A stretch of 27,733 bases of DNA from Puniceicoccales bacterium (GTDB lineage: Bacteria; Verrucomicrobiota; Verrucomicrobiia; Opitutales; UBA953). The notes below the pieces were generated by a model. That model saw nothing but the letters and a program-made list of their open reading frames with translations, was not told the origin of the DNA and searched no databases. Both the position numbers and the translations under genes were made by a program. Of the stretch, positions 1-7,971 are shown piece by piece (the first letter of the stretch is position 1; every line of letters starts with the position of its first letter). The stretch is taken from positions 1-27,733 of the forward strand of contig JAITXH010000016.1 in assembly GCA_031284845.1 (NCBI GenBank). The letters run 5' to 3'.

Positions 1-660
1 AACCGGCTGGCCGGGCAAAACGTCCTCACGATTTTGAGCGGCGCAAACATAGACTTCGGCATGTTGAGCTACATCACGCGCAACAGCCACATCGGCGGAG
101 GCATGCGGCGCAGCCTGCGAATCCGCATCGCCGAGCGACCGGGAGCATTGCTCGATGTGCTCGCATCGGCATTCGCCGGGGCCAACATCATCGAGTTCCA
201 ATACGGGAAAACTGATCCCGATGAAGCCTGGTTCACGCTGGGCATCGCGTCTGATGAGCGTGCCGCACGCGACATCACAGAAAAGCTGGATGCACAGAAC
301 ATCCCTTGGGAAAACGTCACCGGGCAGGAGGATGTCAGCTTCCGCGTCATCCGCTATAACAGTGCCCTGTTAAAGCATCCCGTATTTCTCAACCTCGACT
401 TTTACGAGCGCCCCGGTGCGTTATACGACTTCCTCCGGCAATACGTCTCGCACAGCGGCAACATCTGCTACTTCAACTACTCCTACACCGGCGAACGCAT
501 CGGGCGGGCATTGCTCGGCATCGAGTTTGCGGAGGCCGAAGCCCGGGCCAGATTCCTGTCTGCGCTGCCCTCGCGCGGAGCGGGCTTCCGCTCGTGCCGC
601 GCCATCGGGGCCCCGGTGGAAGCGCGTCTGAGCGGCACAGATCGCTCTGACTTAAACTGA
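1..660 (+). CDS. ilvA: Threonine ammonia-lyase (threonine deaminase), 3' part
   Basis: The reading frame is open from the first base, so the N-terminal PLP catalytic domain lies outside the window. What remains starts with the end of the catalytic domain (NVLTILSGANIDF, a typical IlvA segment) and continues with two ACT-like regulatory subdomains, each opening with an ERPGAL motif (fragment residues about 36-115 and 125-200). Two such subdomains are the arrangement of the long, isoleucine-regulated biosynthetic enzyme, which makes 2-oxobutanoate from threonine in the cytoplasm. The short catabolic form lacks them. The stop lies 14 bases before the lpxK start, so the two are probably co-transcribed. 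The TTG at 34 is internal and not a real start. Confidence 0.9.
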   Translation, partial: NRLAGQNVLTILSGANIDFGMLSYITRNSHIGGGMRRSLRIRIAERPGALLDVLASAFAGANIIEFQYGKTDPDEAWFTLGIASDERAARDITEKLDAQNIPWENVTGQEDVSFRVIRYNSALLKHPVFLNLDFYERPGALYDFLRQYVSHSGNICYFNYSYTGERIGRALLGIEFAEAEARARFLSALPSRGAGFRSCRAIGAPVEARLSGTDRSDLN

Positions 661-674
661 CCCCGCCACCGCCC

Positions 675-1874
675 ATGTTTTCCCAGCTCTTCCAGACTAT
701 AAATACCTACAGTGAACGCTTTGTGCAGTTCACGGCAGATGTGATTTATGACCGCCAGCCGATGCGCCCGGCGGTGCGTGTCTATGCGGCCTTCCTGAAA
801 GGGCTTTCATTGATATTCGGCCTGGCCGTGCGCGGGCGCTTTTTCCTCTATGAGCACCGGCTGCTTCATGACAGGTTGCTCGGCTGCAAGGTGGTCGTCG
901 TGGGCAATATCACTGTCGGCGGCACGGGAAAAACGCCGGTGACTGAAAAAATGGCCCGCGTGCTCTCGGAACGTGGACGCAAGGTGGCCATCCTGAGCCG
1001 CGGTTACAAAAGCCGTGCCGAGCCACTGGCGAAGAAATTCCTGCGCTGGCTGCTCCAACGCGAAGCGCCGCCCCCACGTGTAGTCTCGGACGGGAAACGA
1101 CTGCTGCTGAATTCCGACGAGGCGGGCGACGAACCCTACATGCTCGCCCGCAACTTGCTACCTCTGGGCGTAGTGGTGATCGTCAACCGCAACCGGGTGG
1201 AATCGGGGTTGTTCGCGCTCAAAAAAATCGGCATGGACACCATTCTACTCGACGACGGCCTGCAATACCTGCCCTTGCGCGGGCAGATAAATCTGCTGCT
1301 GGTGGACAAGACAAACCCCTTCGGCAACGGTTGCCTGCTGCCACGCGGCATACTGCGCGAGCCGGTCTCCAACCTGCGGCGCGGCACTTACGTCTTTCTC
1401 ACCAAATCCGACGGCACGCCAGCCCCGGAACTGGTGGAGACCATCAGGCAGAACCATCCGACAGTGCAAATCATCGAATGCGCCCACCAACCCAAAGTGC
1501 TTTGTTCGCCCGACGGCACAAAAACGCTCCCGCTCGAATACTTGAACGGGAGGCGCGTAGCCACATTCAGCGGAATCGCCACGCCGGAGCGCTTCGAGGA
1601 CTTCGTGCGCCGCTACGGTGCCCAGATCCTCTACAACCAGCGCTTCCTCGACCACCACCGTTTCTCGGAAGAAGACCTTGTGGACATTTTTGACGAAGCA
1701 GCGGTGAGCGATGCAGAGTTTGTCGTGACGACGGAGAAAGACGCCGTGCGCATAGATCCTGCGCGCAAATGGCGGCTCCCTCTATACTACCTGCGCCTGG
1801 AAATCGAAATCCTCAACGGGCAGGACGTCTTTGACAGCGCGGTGGCGCGCATTTGCGAAGGAGTCAGGCAGTAG
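675..1874 (+). CDS. lpxK: Tetraacyldisaccharide 4'-kinase LpxK
   Basis: LpxK phosphorylates the 4' position of the lipid A disaccharide at the inner membrane. The protein has 399 residues, somewhat longer than the roughly 330 of the E. coli enzyme. Residues about 40-60 form a hydrophobic N-terminal anchor, as in the family. The P-loop is GGTGKTP at residues 82-88, inside VVVVGNITVGGTGKTPVTEK, a hallmark of LpxK. Further family motifs are ILSRGYKS (about 111-118) and LDDGLQYLPL (about 192-201), where the second acidic pair matches the Walker-B-like region. The first ATG of the frame is used; no Shine-Dalgarno sequence precedes it. It follows ilvA closely, an unusual but plausible operon. The gene shows that the organism makes LPS or lipid A. 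Confidence 0.95.
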   Translation: MFSQLFQTINTYSERFVQFTADVIYDRQPMRPAVRVYAAFLKGLSLIFGLAVRGRFFLYEHRLLHDRLLGCKVVVVGNITVGGTGKTPVTEKMARVLSERGRKVAILSRGYKSRAEPLAKKFLRWLLQREAPPPRVVSDGKRLLLNSDEAGDEPYMLARNLLPLGVVVIVNRNRVESGLFALKKIGMDTILLDDGLQYLPLRGQINLLLVDKTNPFGNGCLLPRGILREPVSNLRRGTYVFLTKSDGTPAPELVETIRQNHPTVQIIECAHQPKVLCSPDGTKTLPLEYLNGRRVATFSGIATPERFEDFVRRYGAQILYNQRFLDHHRFSEEDLVDIFDEAAVSDAEFVVTTEKDAVRIDPARKWRLPLYYLRLEIEILNGQDVFDSAVARICEGVRQ

Positions 1875-2000
1875 AGGCATGATGGCAGAATTCAAAGATC
1901 AGAAAGCGGGAGCACCCCGAACGACTATTGTCCAAAAATTCTGTTGAACAAAAATCCGCCTTCGCAACGCTTATTAAGTAGCTTTTTAACTCAACAACCT

Positions 2001-3779
2001 ATGAAACTTTTCGCCATATTCATACTCATTGTCGCATCCGGAATCGCATCCGGAAGCGCTGCTTGGTTCCTCGCCAACCGCAAACATGAGGCAAAATTGC
2101 ACTCTGCAAACGAGCAGATACAGACACAGGCAAAATTGATAAAAGAACATCAATTAAAACCAGAGGGAGAGAAACAGGAGCAGAGCCAGTCCGCGCCCGC
2201 CAAAACGGAACGCAAGGTGCGCCTCTACCGCTGCCCCATGCACCCCCATGTCACCTCCGCCAAACCGGGCAAGTGCAGTATCTGCGGCATGAACCTCACC
2301 GCCGTCTATGACGACGATGAAAGTGCGCCCGCAGACGAAACACACGTCAAACTCGGCAGCGCCTCCTCATCCGTCATCGGCGTCAGCACCACACCAGTCA
2401 AGGTCGCCCCTCTGCGCCGCACCTTGCGCGTGGCCGGGATAATCAGCGACGACGAGACCCGCCACCGCATCCTTTCCGCCAGAGTGCCCGGACGCATTGA
2501 GAAACTCCATGTCAACCAAATCGGACTGGAAGTCGTGCGCGACCAGCCGCTCGCCACTATCTACAGCCCCGATGTGCTCACCGCCCAGCGTATCTATCTG
2601 GAAAATCTGCGCGTAGGCTCCGCGATCATCTCCGCATCCGACATGGCCTCAAGCCGTGAAAAACTGCTCGCGCTCGGCCTTGTCGAAGAAGACATACGCC
2701 GCATCGAAGAAAGCAAAAAGCCGGAAGCCACCCTTGTCGTGCGCACTCCCTTTGACGGCACGATTATCTCGCGCGGCAAGGCCAATGAAGGCCAATACGT
2801 CAACGTGAATGACGAACTTTTTGAAATCGGGGATTTTTCGACACTCTGGTTTATTTTTGATGCTTATGAACGGGACTTGCCCACCCTCGCTCTCAACCAA
2901 AAGGTGAGCGTCACCCTGCCCTCGCAGCCCGGCGAAACCATCACCGCCCCGATTGATTTTATAGACCCCAACCTGAACGAAACAACGCGCACGGTGCGCG
3001 TGCGCGTCGTATTGCCCAACCCGCAACGGCGCATCTTATACCGGCAGACGGCCAATGGGGTCGTCCAGATTGAAACACCGCCTGCACTCCTCGTCCCGCG
3101 CAGTGCCGTGCTCCACACGCGCGAACGCCCGGTCGCCTATGTGACAGCGGAATCCGGAGCCTACCAACTGCGCGAACTCAAGCTTGGGCGCGTAGGCGAC
3201 GACGATGCCGAAGTGCTCGACGGGCTGAAAGAAGGTGAGCACGTAGTCACCCAAGCGGCTTTGCTGATAGACAGCCAAGCGCAACTCTCGCACATATCCA
3301 GTGTCGGCCATCACGAAACCACGCCCACGCCGCCGCCCCCGGCAGACGCCAACGACCACGCCCTGCACGATCCAGCGGCACCCGCAGTAACGCTTCCACC
3401 CGCACTCATCCAAGCCGCAGTCGAAGCCACCGCCGCGCTCGCTGCAGATAATCTGGACGACTACCGGAAACACTTGCCGTCCCTGAAAGCCGCCGTGCGC
3501 CAGAGCTACGGCACCGTGCATGACATATTGGACCCTCTGGCGGAAAAACTCGTCCCGGGAGAAGACCTGAAAGCCGTCCGCCGCCCCTTTGAAGGATTCA
3601 GCAATGCCCTCGCCGAACTGGTGCGCGCCCGCCCCGTGGAGCAGCGCCCGGCAAAAATTTTCCAATGCCGCATGTCGCCCGTGCTCGGCACCGCACTCTG
3701 GATACAAAAGGACAACGCCGAGGTAAAGAACCCGTTCTTCGGCGCGGAAATGCCCAACTGCGGCGCAGAACTGAAATAG
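2001..3779 (+). CDS. CusB/HlyD-type efflux periplasmic adaptor with heavy-metal-binding domain and DUF3347-like C-terminus
   Basis: This is a membrane fusion protein of the RND heavy-metal efflux type (592 residues). It has an N-terminal membrane anchor or signal (residues 1-27), a heavy-metal-binding domain at about 76-101 (YRCPMHPHV...CSICGM, two Cys-Pro/Cys-x-x-Cys-Gly-Met elements), then the barrel-sandwich and beta-barrel adaptor domains (about 110-430) with the typical GRIEKLHVNQIG and TPFDGTIISRG segments. The last 130 residues resemble DUF3347, ending in FQCRMSP and NPFFGAEMPNCG. The frame opens at a TTG at 1944, but the ATG at 2001 begins a proper hydrophobic leader and is preferred. 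The expected inner-membrane pump (CusA) and outer-membrane channel (CusC) are not adjacent. Copper or silver is the likely cargo by family; this is inference. Confidence 0.85.
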   Translation: MKLFAIFILIVASGIASGSAAWFLANRKHEAKLHSANEQIQTQAKLIKEHQLKPEGEKQEQSQSAPAKTERKVRLYRCPMHPHVTSAKPGKCSICGMNLTAVYDDDESAPADETHVKLGSASSSVIGVSTTPVKVAPLRRTLRVAGIISDDETRHRILSARVPGRIEKLHVNQIGLEVVRDQPLATIYSPDVLTAQRIYLENLRVGSAIISASDMASSREKLLALGLVEEDIRRIEESKKPEATLVVRTPFDGTIISRGKANEGQYVNVNDELFEIGDFSTLWFIFDAYERDLPTLALNQKVSVTLPSQPGETITAPIDFIDPNLNETTRTVRVRVVLPNPQRRILYRQTANGVVQIETPPALLVPRSAVLHTRERPVAYVTAESGAYQLRELKLGRVGDDDAEVLDGLKEGEHVVTQAALLIDSQAQLSHISSVGHHETTPTPPPPADANDHALHDPAAPAVTLPPALIQAAVEATAALAADNLDDYRKHLPSLKAAVRQSYGTVHDILDPLAEKLVPGEDLKAVRRPFEGFSNALAELVRARPVEQRPAKIFQCRMSPVLGTALWIQKDNAEVKNPFFGAEMPNCGAELK

Positions 3780-3827
3780 CGCCCACCGCCGCCACTCTCC
3801 CAAGCCGCATCTTTGCCAACCTGTATT

Positions 3828-5024
3828 ATGAGAGAGGCGAAAAAAAATCCACTCATGAGCGAACCGCCGCCAAAACACCCTGCAAAAAGCACAGCACGCG
3901 AAACGACAATCATCAGCGCACGGCGCACGGCGGCGCGCATCTCCCAGGCAGAGCTGGCAGGCAAGTGCGGTGTGACGCGGCAGTTCGTCAACCTCATCGA
4001 GTCCGGGCGCACCCAGCCCAACGTCGCTGTAGCCTTGAAAATGGCCTCCGCACTGAGCACCACTGTCGAAACACTCTTCAGCATATACCATCCCAACACC
4101 TCTGAAGAAATCTCCGTGCGCCTGGCCTCGCCCGGCCTCCATACCGGCGCACGCCTCAATCTGGTCTGCATCGGGCGCAAATGGACGGCTTATGCCGCAG
4201 ACACCATGGCGACACTCGGCGGCGGTTTCGGAGAAGCCGACGCCGTGCTGCTGGAACACAAAGATGGAGAAGAACTGAGCCGGGCGCGAATGGCCGGAGG
4301 GCGCACGCTCTCCGAGGCCAGCGGCAATGTAGCCTTTGCCGGCTGCGACCCCGCTCTGGCATTGCTCACGGGAAGCCGGGTCGCCCCCGGATTGGCCGGG
4401 CGTTGTTTTTGGGTAAATTGCGGGAGCGGACAAGCGCTGCGATTGCTGGCCCAACAGCAGGCACACATCGCCGGAATCCACGTCGGCGACGATGCAGGCG
4501 CGGACAACATGTCCGAAATCAACCGCATGGACCCCTCGGGGCGCTGGCAACTCCTACGCTTCACCTGCTGGGAACAAGGCTGGATGCTGCGGCCCGGCAC
4601 GAGAAAGCAATTTACCGGAACAGACGCCTTGCTGACCGGCCAACTGCGCCTGGCAAACCGCGAAACCGGAGCGGGCAGCCGCCGCTGGCTGGATCGCCAG
4701 CTCGAGCTGGCAGGCGTGCCCGGAAACAGACTACCGGGATACGCCAAAGAATTCAAAAGCCACTGGGAATGCGCCTGCGCTCTGCTTTCCGAGGAAGCAG
4801 ACATCGCTGTCGGCCCGCGGGCTGTGGCGGCAATCGCAGGGCTGGATTTCATCTCCACCGGCGATGTCGCCTTTGATCTCGTAGTCCCTCGCAACTTGTT
4901 GACACTCCCCAAAGTAGCGGCGGTGCTGGAAGCCCTGCGCGGGCAGCGCCTGCGAGATGAGATTGAGAGCCTTCCAGGCTACAGAGCCTCCGAAGCCGGG
5001 CTGCCCATCGCACGCAGATCCTGA
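3828..5024 (+). CDS. XRE-family HTH regulator with periplasmic-binding-protein-like ligand domain
   Basis: The protein has an N-terminal XRE helix-turn-helix (about residues 28-87; ISQAELAGKCGVTRQFVNLIESGRTQP is spread over the recognition region) followed by about 290 residues resembling the PBP-like domain (PF12727 type) found in regulators that bind small ligands such as oxyanions. The C-terminal IAGLDFISTGDVAFDLVVPR segment is typical of that fold's second lobe. It is therefore a one-component cytoplasmic regulator; the ligand cannot be read from the sequence. Start choice is uncertain: ATG 3828 is used here, ATG 3855 (MSEPPPKHPAKS) is equally possible, and neither has a well-placed ribosome binding site. 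It lies 48 bases behind the efflux adaptor and upstream of the Cys-rich DoxX-like gene, so it may control one of them. Confidence 0.75.
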   Translation: MREAKKNPLMSEPPPKHPAKSTARETTIISARRTAARISQAELAGKCGVTRQFVNLIESGRTQPNVAVALKMASALSTTVETLFSIYHPNTSEEISVRLASPGLHTGARLNLVCIGRKWTAYAADTMATLGGGFGEADAVLLEHKDGEELSRARMAGGRTLSEASGNVAFAGCDPALALLTGSRVAPGLAGRCFWVNCGSGQALRLLAQQQAHIAGIHVGDDAGADNMSEINRMDPSGRWQLLRFTCWEQGWMLRPGTRKQFTGTDALLTGQLRLANRETGAGSRRWLDRQLELAGVPGNRLPGYAKEFKSHWECACALLSEEADIAVGPRAVAAIAGLDFISTGDVAFDLVVPRNLLTLPKVAAVLEALRGQRLRDEIESLPGYRASEAGLPIARRS

Positions 5025-5032
5025 TGCCAATA

Positions 5033-5047
5033 ACCGGGGCACCCGGT
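5033..5047. other. Small perfect hairpin after the XRE-PBP regulator gene
   Basis: ACCGGG at 5033-5038 pairs with CCCGGT at 5042-5047 around a 3-base loop, nine bases after the regulator stop codon. No run of T follows on the plus strand, so it is not a convincing intrinsic terminator. It could be a weak terminator, an mRNA 3' end structure or an operator for the next gene. The rest of the 135-base gap shows nothing I recognise. Confidence 0.35.
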
Positions 5048-5159
5048 AATAATAAAGAGGTGCGGCGGCAGCCATTTTTCCTCCATTCGTGCACACCCCG
5101 GAACATTTTGGCTCGCACCCTGTTCTCACAAACGCCAAAAGCACCACTTCTTTTTTTCC

Positions 5160-5873
5160 ATGAGCAACGACACAACACACGACCATAAGCCCGACGCAAG
5201 CGCCGAAGGCTCCTCCTGCTGCTGCAGCAGTAACCCTCGCAAAGAGGAATCCTGCGGCTGCGGCTGCGATGCAGGCAGCAAATGCTGCCCGTTTCGCCCC
5301 GATGAGAAGACCCTCGCATTCTGGGTCCTTCGCATCTGGCTGGGCGCTCGCGCCCTCCTGACTGGCCTCAGCAAATTTGAAACGAAAGAACTGGTGCGCA
5401 ACACCTCCGCCGCAGCTACCACCGCTGCGCCTGTGGAAGACTACGCCTCCGCTGCGCCCGCTGCAGCCAATGCCGTGGAAGAAACAGTCTATCGCCTCGG
5501 TGCCCACCACGGCCTTCCCAAAGGAGGCGCATGGACACTGGATTCCTTGTCCGAATTACCCGGCTGGATCATGCCCAAGTGGGCGCTCCACCTGCTCGAC
5601 GCCACCCTCGGCTACATCCTGCTCGCGCTTGGCTTGACGCTCCTGCTCGGCATCTTCACACGCGCCTCCCTCCTCTTCCAGGGCATCCTCTATACGATGC
5701 TGACCGCCGGCTTCATCCTCATCACTAAGGAACCCGGCTCCAGTGCAGGCATCTCCATGCTCGGCGTCCACGTCGTCCTCATCGTCGCCGCCCTTGCCCT
5801 CGCAAAGCACAACAAGCTCTCCATTGAAGGATTTCTGGCGTGCCGCAAACACAAACACGCACACAAAGAATAA
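5160..5873 (+). CDS. DoxX-like membrane protein with Cys-rich N-terminus and His-rich tail
   Basis: The protein of 237 residues has about four membrane segments (about 52-72, 145-165, 168-189 and 196-216). The segments RIWLGARALLTGLSKF and LALGLTLLLGIFTRASLLF resemble the DoxX/DoxD family of small membrane proteins, some of which work with thiosulfate or quinone oxidation. The remote family call is inference. Unusual is the cytoplasm-sized leader with eight cysteines between residues 20 and 43 (SSCCCSS, SCGCGC, KCCP) and the tail CRKHKHAHKE, both suggestive of metal binding. An Ala/Thr-rich loop (about 82-105) separates the first and second membrane segments. The position behind a metal-efflux adaptor and a ligand-sensing regulator fits a role in metal or thiol handling, unproven. 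Confidence 0.6.
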   Translation: MSNDTTHDHKPDASAEGSSCCCSSNPRKEESCGCGCDAGSKCCPFRPDEKTLAFWVLRIWLGARALLTGLSKFETKELVRNTSAAATTAAPVEDYASAAPAAANAVEETVYRLGAHHGLPKGGAWTLDSLSELPGWIMPKWALHLLDATLGYILLALGLTLLLGIFTRASLLFQGILYTMLTAGFILITKEPGSSAGISMLGVHVVLIVAALALAKHNKLSIEGFLACRKHKHAHKE

Positions 5874-5936
5874 CAAACCCTTCATCTTCAAAGGTTTCAA
5901 TCCACCCTGCATATTAACACCAAACACACAACAAAC

Positions 5937-7349
5937 ATGGATATCAACGAAAACACCACTGCGTTCAACCGCCGCCGCTTCCTCGCCACTACAGGTCTCG
6001 CCGGAGCAGGCCTCGTGCTCGCCCCGAGAGCCTTGAATGCGCAAAGCGCCAGCGCCCCCTCCAATCGTGCCACCGGTAACGCCATTAATCTCGGCATTGT
6101 CGGCGTCGGCGCCCAGGGCCAAGTGCTCCTCGACTCCATCAACGCCATTTTCAAACTGGGACAAATCAACATCCGCCTTGTCGCCGTGTGCGACATCTGG
6201 CCGTTCCAGTTGGATCAGGTCGTCAGACGCGAGCAGACACTCTTCCCGGAGGTCAAGGGCTACTCCGATATTGATGACATGTTGAGCAAGGAAAAGCTGG
6301 ATGCGCTGTTTGTCGCCTCACCGGACTTCTGGCACGCCCGCCACACCATCTCCGGACTCAAAAACGGCCAGCACGTCTATTGTGAAAAGATGATGGCCCG
6401 CACTGCCGATGAAGGCCGCGAAATGGTGCGCACCTCCAAATCCACGGGCAAGCTGCTCCAAATCGGCCACCAGCGCCGTAGCAACCCCAATTACCGCTTC
6501 GCCTACAACGAATTGTTCACCAAGCTCAAATTCCTGGGCCGCATCACTAATGCCAACGCCCAATGGAACCGTGCCGTGAGCGATGACCTGAAGATGCCGA
6601 AAGCAAAACCGATAACGCCGGAAAATCTGAAGCGCTACGGTTATGAAAATGCCCATGAATTCCGCAACTGGCGCTGGTTTAAGAAATACTCGAACGGCCC
6701 CATTTCCGACCTCGGTGCCCACCAGATTGACATCTTCAACTGGGTGCTCGGGCGCCCCCGCTCTGTCATAGCCGCCGGCGGCGTGGACTACTACACGACA
6801 CACGAATGGTATGACAACGTGATGTGCATCTTTGACTACGACGACATCCCCGGTGGCACCAAGGGCGAAGTCGCCCGCGCCTATTATCAGGTGCTCACCA
6901 CCACCAGCAGCGGCGGAGGCTATTTCGAGAATTTCATGGGCATCAAAGGCTCCTTCAAAATCTCCGAACAAGCACGCCACATCAAAGCTTACGCAGAAGC
7001 GAGCTCCAAAGCGGAATTTGAGGCGATCGCCGGGAAGAAAATTCCGGGGACAAACATAAGTTTCCTGACCAAAGAAATCGCCAAGCCGGTCGCCGCGACT
7101 GAAGCCAAAGCAGATGTTCGCGATTCAGCGCCTCCCGACGCTTATGACCTGAACAACTTCCTTGGCAACAAAGCCATCCACCAGTTCCACGTCGAAAACT
7201 TCCTCCGCACCATCCGGGGCGATGCGGGAGTGACCTTGAACTGCGACGGCGAGCACGCCTTCAAAAGCGAAGCGCCGATATTCCGCGTCAACGAAGCCGT
7301 TGAAGCTCAAAAGCGTCTCTTCTACACCGACGCCGACTTCGCCATATAA
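5937..7349 (+). CDS. Tat-exported Gfo/Idh/MocA family oxidoreductase
   Basis: The 470-residue protein begins with a twin-arginine signal: RRRF at residues 12-15, a hydrophobic stretch to about 30, and an ALNAQS cleavage region near 36. A Rossmann NAD(P)-binding domain follows (NLGIVGVGAQGQ, about 52-63), then the segment HVYCEKMMARTADEG, where the usual EKP motif reads EKM as in several secreted members, and DLGAHQIDIFNWVLG from the substrate domain. Members of this family oxidise or reduce sugars and cyclitols with bound nucleotide; the substrate is not predictable here. Export folded with its cofactor would explain the Tat signal. A tatA gene follows 85 bases later. Start is the ATG at 5937, with an AC-rich leader and no Shine-Dalgarno sequence. 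Confidence 0.9.
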   Translation: MDINENTTAFNRRRFLATTGLAGAGLVLAPRALNAQSASAPSNRATGNAINLGIVGVGAQGQVLLDSINAIFKLGQINIRLVAVCDIWPFQLDQVVRREQTLFPEVKGYSDIDDMLSKEKLDALFVASPDFWHARHTISGLKNGQHVYCEKMMARTADEGREMVRTSKSTGKLLQIGHQRRSNPNYRFAYNELFTKLKFLGRITNANAQWNRAVSDDLKMPKAKPITPENLKRYGYENAHEFRNWRWFKKYSNGPISDLGAHQIDIFNWVLGRPRSVIAAGGVDYYTTHEWYDNVMCIFDYDDIPGGTKGEVARAYYQVLTTTSSGGGYFENFMGIKGSFKISEQARHIKAYAEASSKAEFEAIAGKKIPGTNISFLTKEIAKPVAATEAKADVRDSAPPDAYDLNNFLGNKAIHQFHVENFLRTIRGDAGVTLNCDGEHAFKSEAPIFRVNEAVEAQKRLFYTDADFAI

Positions 7350-7367
7350 GGCGGATGAGGCGTCAAC

Positions 7368-7410
7368 GGCGGTCTGGCAAAGACAGAAAATCTGTGTTTG
7401 TCAAACCGCC
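7368..7410. other. Long 20-base-arm hairpin between oxidoreductase and tatA
   Basis: Arms 7368-7387 and 7391-7410 fold back around an AAA loop. By hand I count 17 Watson-Crick pairs, one G-U pair (7377/7401) and two mismatches (7374/7404, 7382/7396). It sits 19 bases after the oxidoreductase stop and 25 bases before the tatA start. No U-run follows on the plus strand, so it may be an mRNA stabiliser, an attenuating structure or a palindromic dispersed repeat rather than a plain intrinsic terminator. Confidence 0.6.
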
Positions 7411-7434
7411 TAACCCACGCAACATACAAGCATT

Positions 7435-7743
7435 ATGACATCCGTTTTTCTCGCCAATCTCTTCGACATGCAGCCGACCACCATCATTTTGATTGTGGTG
7501 CTGGTCGTCCTTCTTTTCGGTGGCAGTAAGCTCCCCGAGCTAGCCCGTGGCTTGGGTAAAGCCCGGCGCGAGTTCAAGCGTGCCAGCGATGAAATTGAGG
7601 ACGAAGTGCGCACCGCTCTTGATGAAGACGAGCGCAAGCGCGCCAAACTTGAAGAGGAAGAACGCGTCAAAGTTCGCGCCAAAATTGAAGAAGAAGAGCG
7701 CGCTAAGCTCTCCGCCGGGCAGGATAAAAAGCCTGAAGCGTAA
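7435..7743 (+). CDS. tatA: Sec-independent protein translocase subunit TatA
   Basis: TatA forms the pore-like component of the twin-arginine translocase in the inner membrane. The 102-residue protein has the family layout: a short N-terminus, one membrane helix (about residues 13-28, TTIILIVVLVVLLF), the hinge FGGSKLPELARGLG (about 28-41) and an amphipathic helix, followed by a highly charged, glutamate- and lysine-rich cytoplasmic tail. The sequence resembles TatA/E rather than TatB. An alternative start is the ATG at 7468 (MQPTTII). The gene directly follows a Tat-exported oxidoreductase; tatC is not in the window. The stop codon TAA at 7741-7743 coincides with the left end of the adjacent repeat. 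Confidence 0.92.
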   Translation: MTSVFLANLFDMQPTTIILIVVLVVLLFGGSKLPELARGLGKARREFKRASDEIEDEVRTALDEDERKRAKLEEEERVKVRAKIEEEERAKLSAGQDKKPEA

Positions 7744-7971
7744 GAGCCTGTTTATAATCTTCGGGAAGCCTTTGGCTTCTCTGCGGTGCCAACGGCACCG
7801 GACCTGTTAGCCCAAGGCGTTGCCTTGGGCTAACGAGTCTGGTGATGTTGCCACCATGGAGAAATCCGCACCAGTTTTCGTGATAAGCAGGGACACTTCT
7901 GCGGCCACTCCGTTAAGGGCCTTAGATAGACGACGGAAAGCGTTTCTTAAAAGAATGTAAACAGGTTCTTA
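7741..7971. repeat. MITE-like element with inverted ends and three internal hairpins
   Basis: The ends 7741-7761 and 7951-7971 are inverted copies of each other, 18 of 21 positions matching (outer core AAGAGCCTGTTTA versus AAGAACCTGTTTA). Inside lie three perfect hairpins, each with a 3-base loop: GAAGCC-TTT-GGCTTC at 7765-7779, CGGTGCC-AAC-GGCACCG at 7784-7800 and a 12-base-pair stem TTAGCCCAAGGC with loop GTT at 7807-7833. The remainder contains one short open frame (7856-7960, 34 codons). No transposase gene and no clear target-site duplication are visible. The layout fits a non-autonomous mobile or dispersed structured repeat. A single end-like copy occurs at 23818-23838. Confidence 0.65.

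Noticed and set aside
1944..2000. TTG-initiated extension of the efflux adaptor
   Set aside because: The ATG at 2001 directly begins the hydrophobic leader; the extra 19 residues would precede it without reason.
3036..4550. Antisense frame of 504 codons
   Set aside because: It lies opposite the efflux adaptor and XRE-PBP genes, has a composition typical of GC-rich antisense frames and no recognisable domain.
7547..7810. Frame overlapping tatA and running into the hairpin element
   Set aside because: Its first two thirds are an out-of-frame reading of tatA and its last part reads through hairpins.
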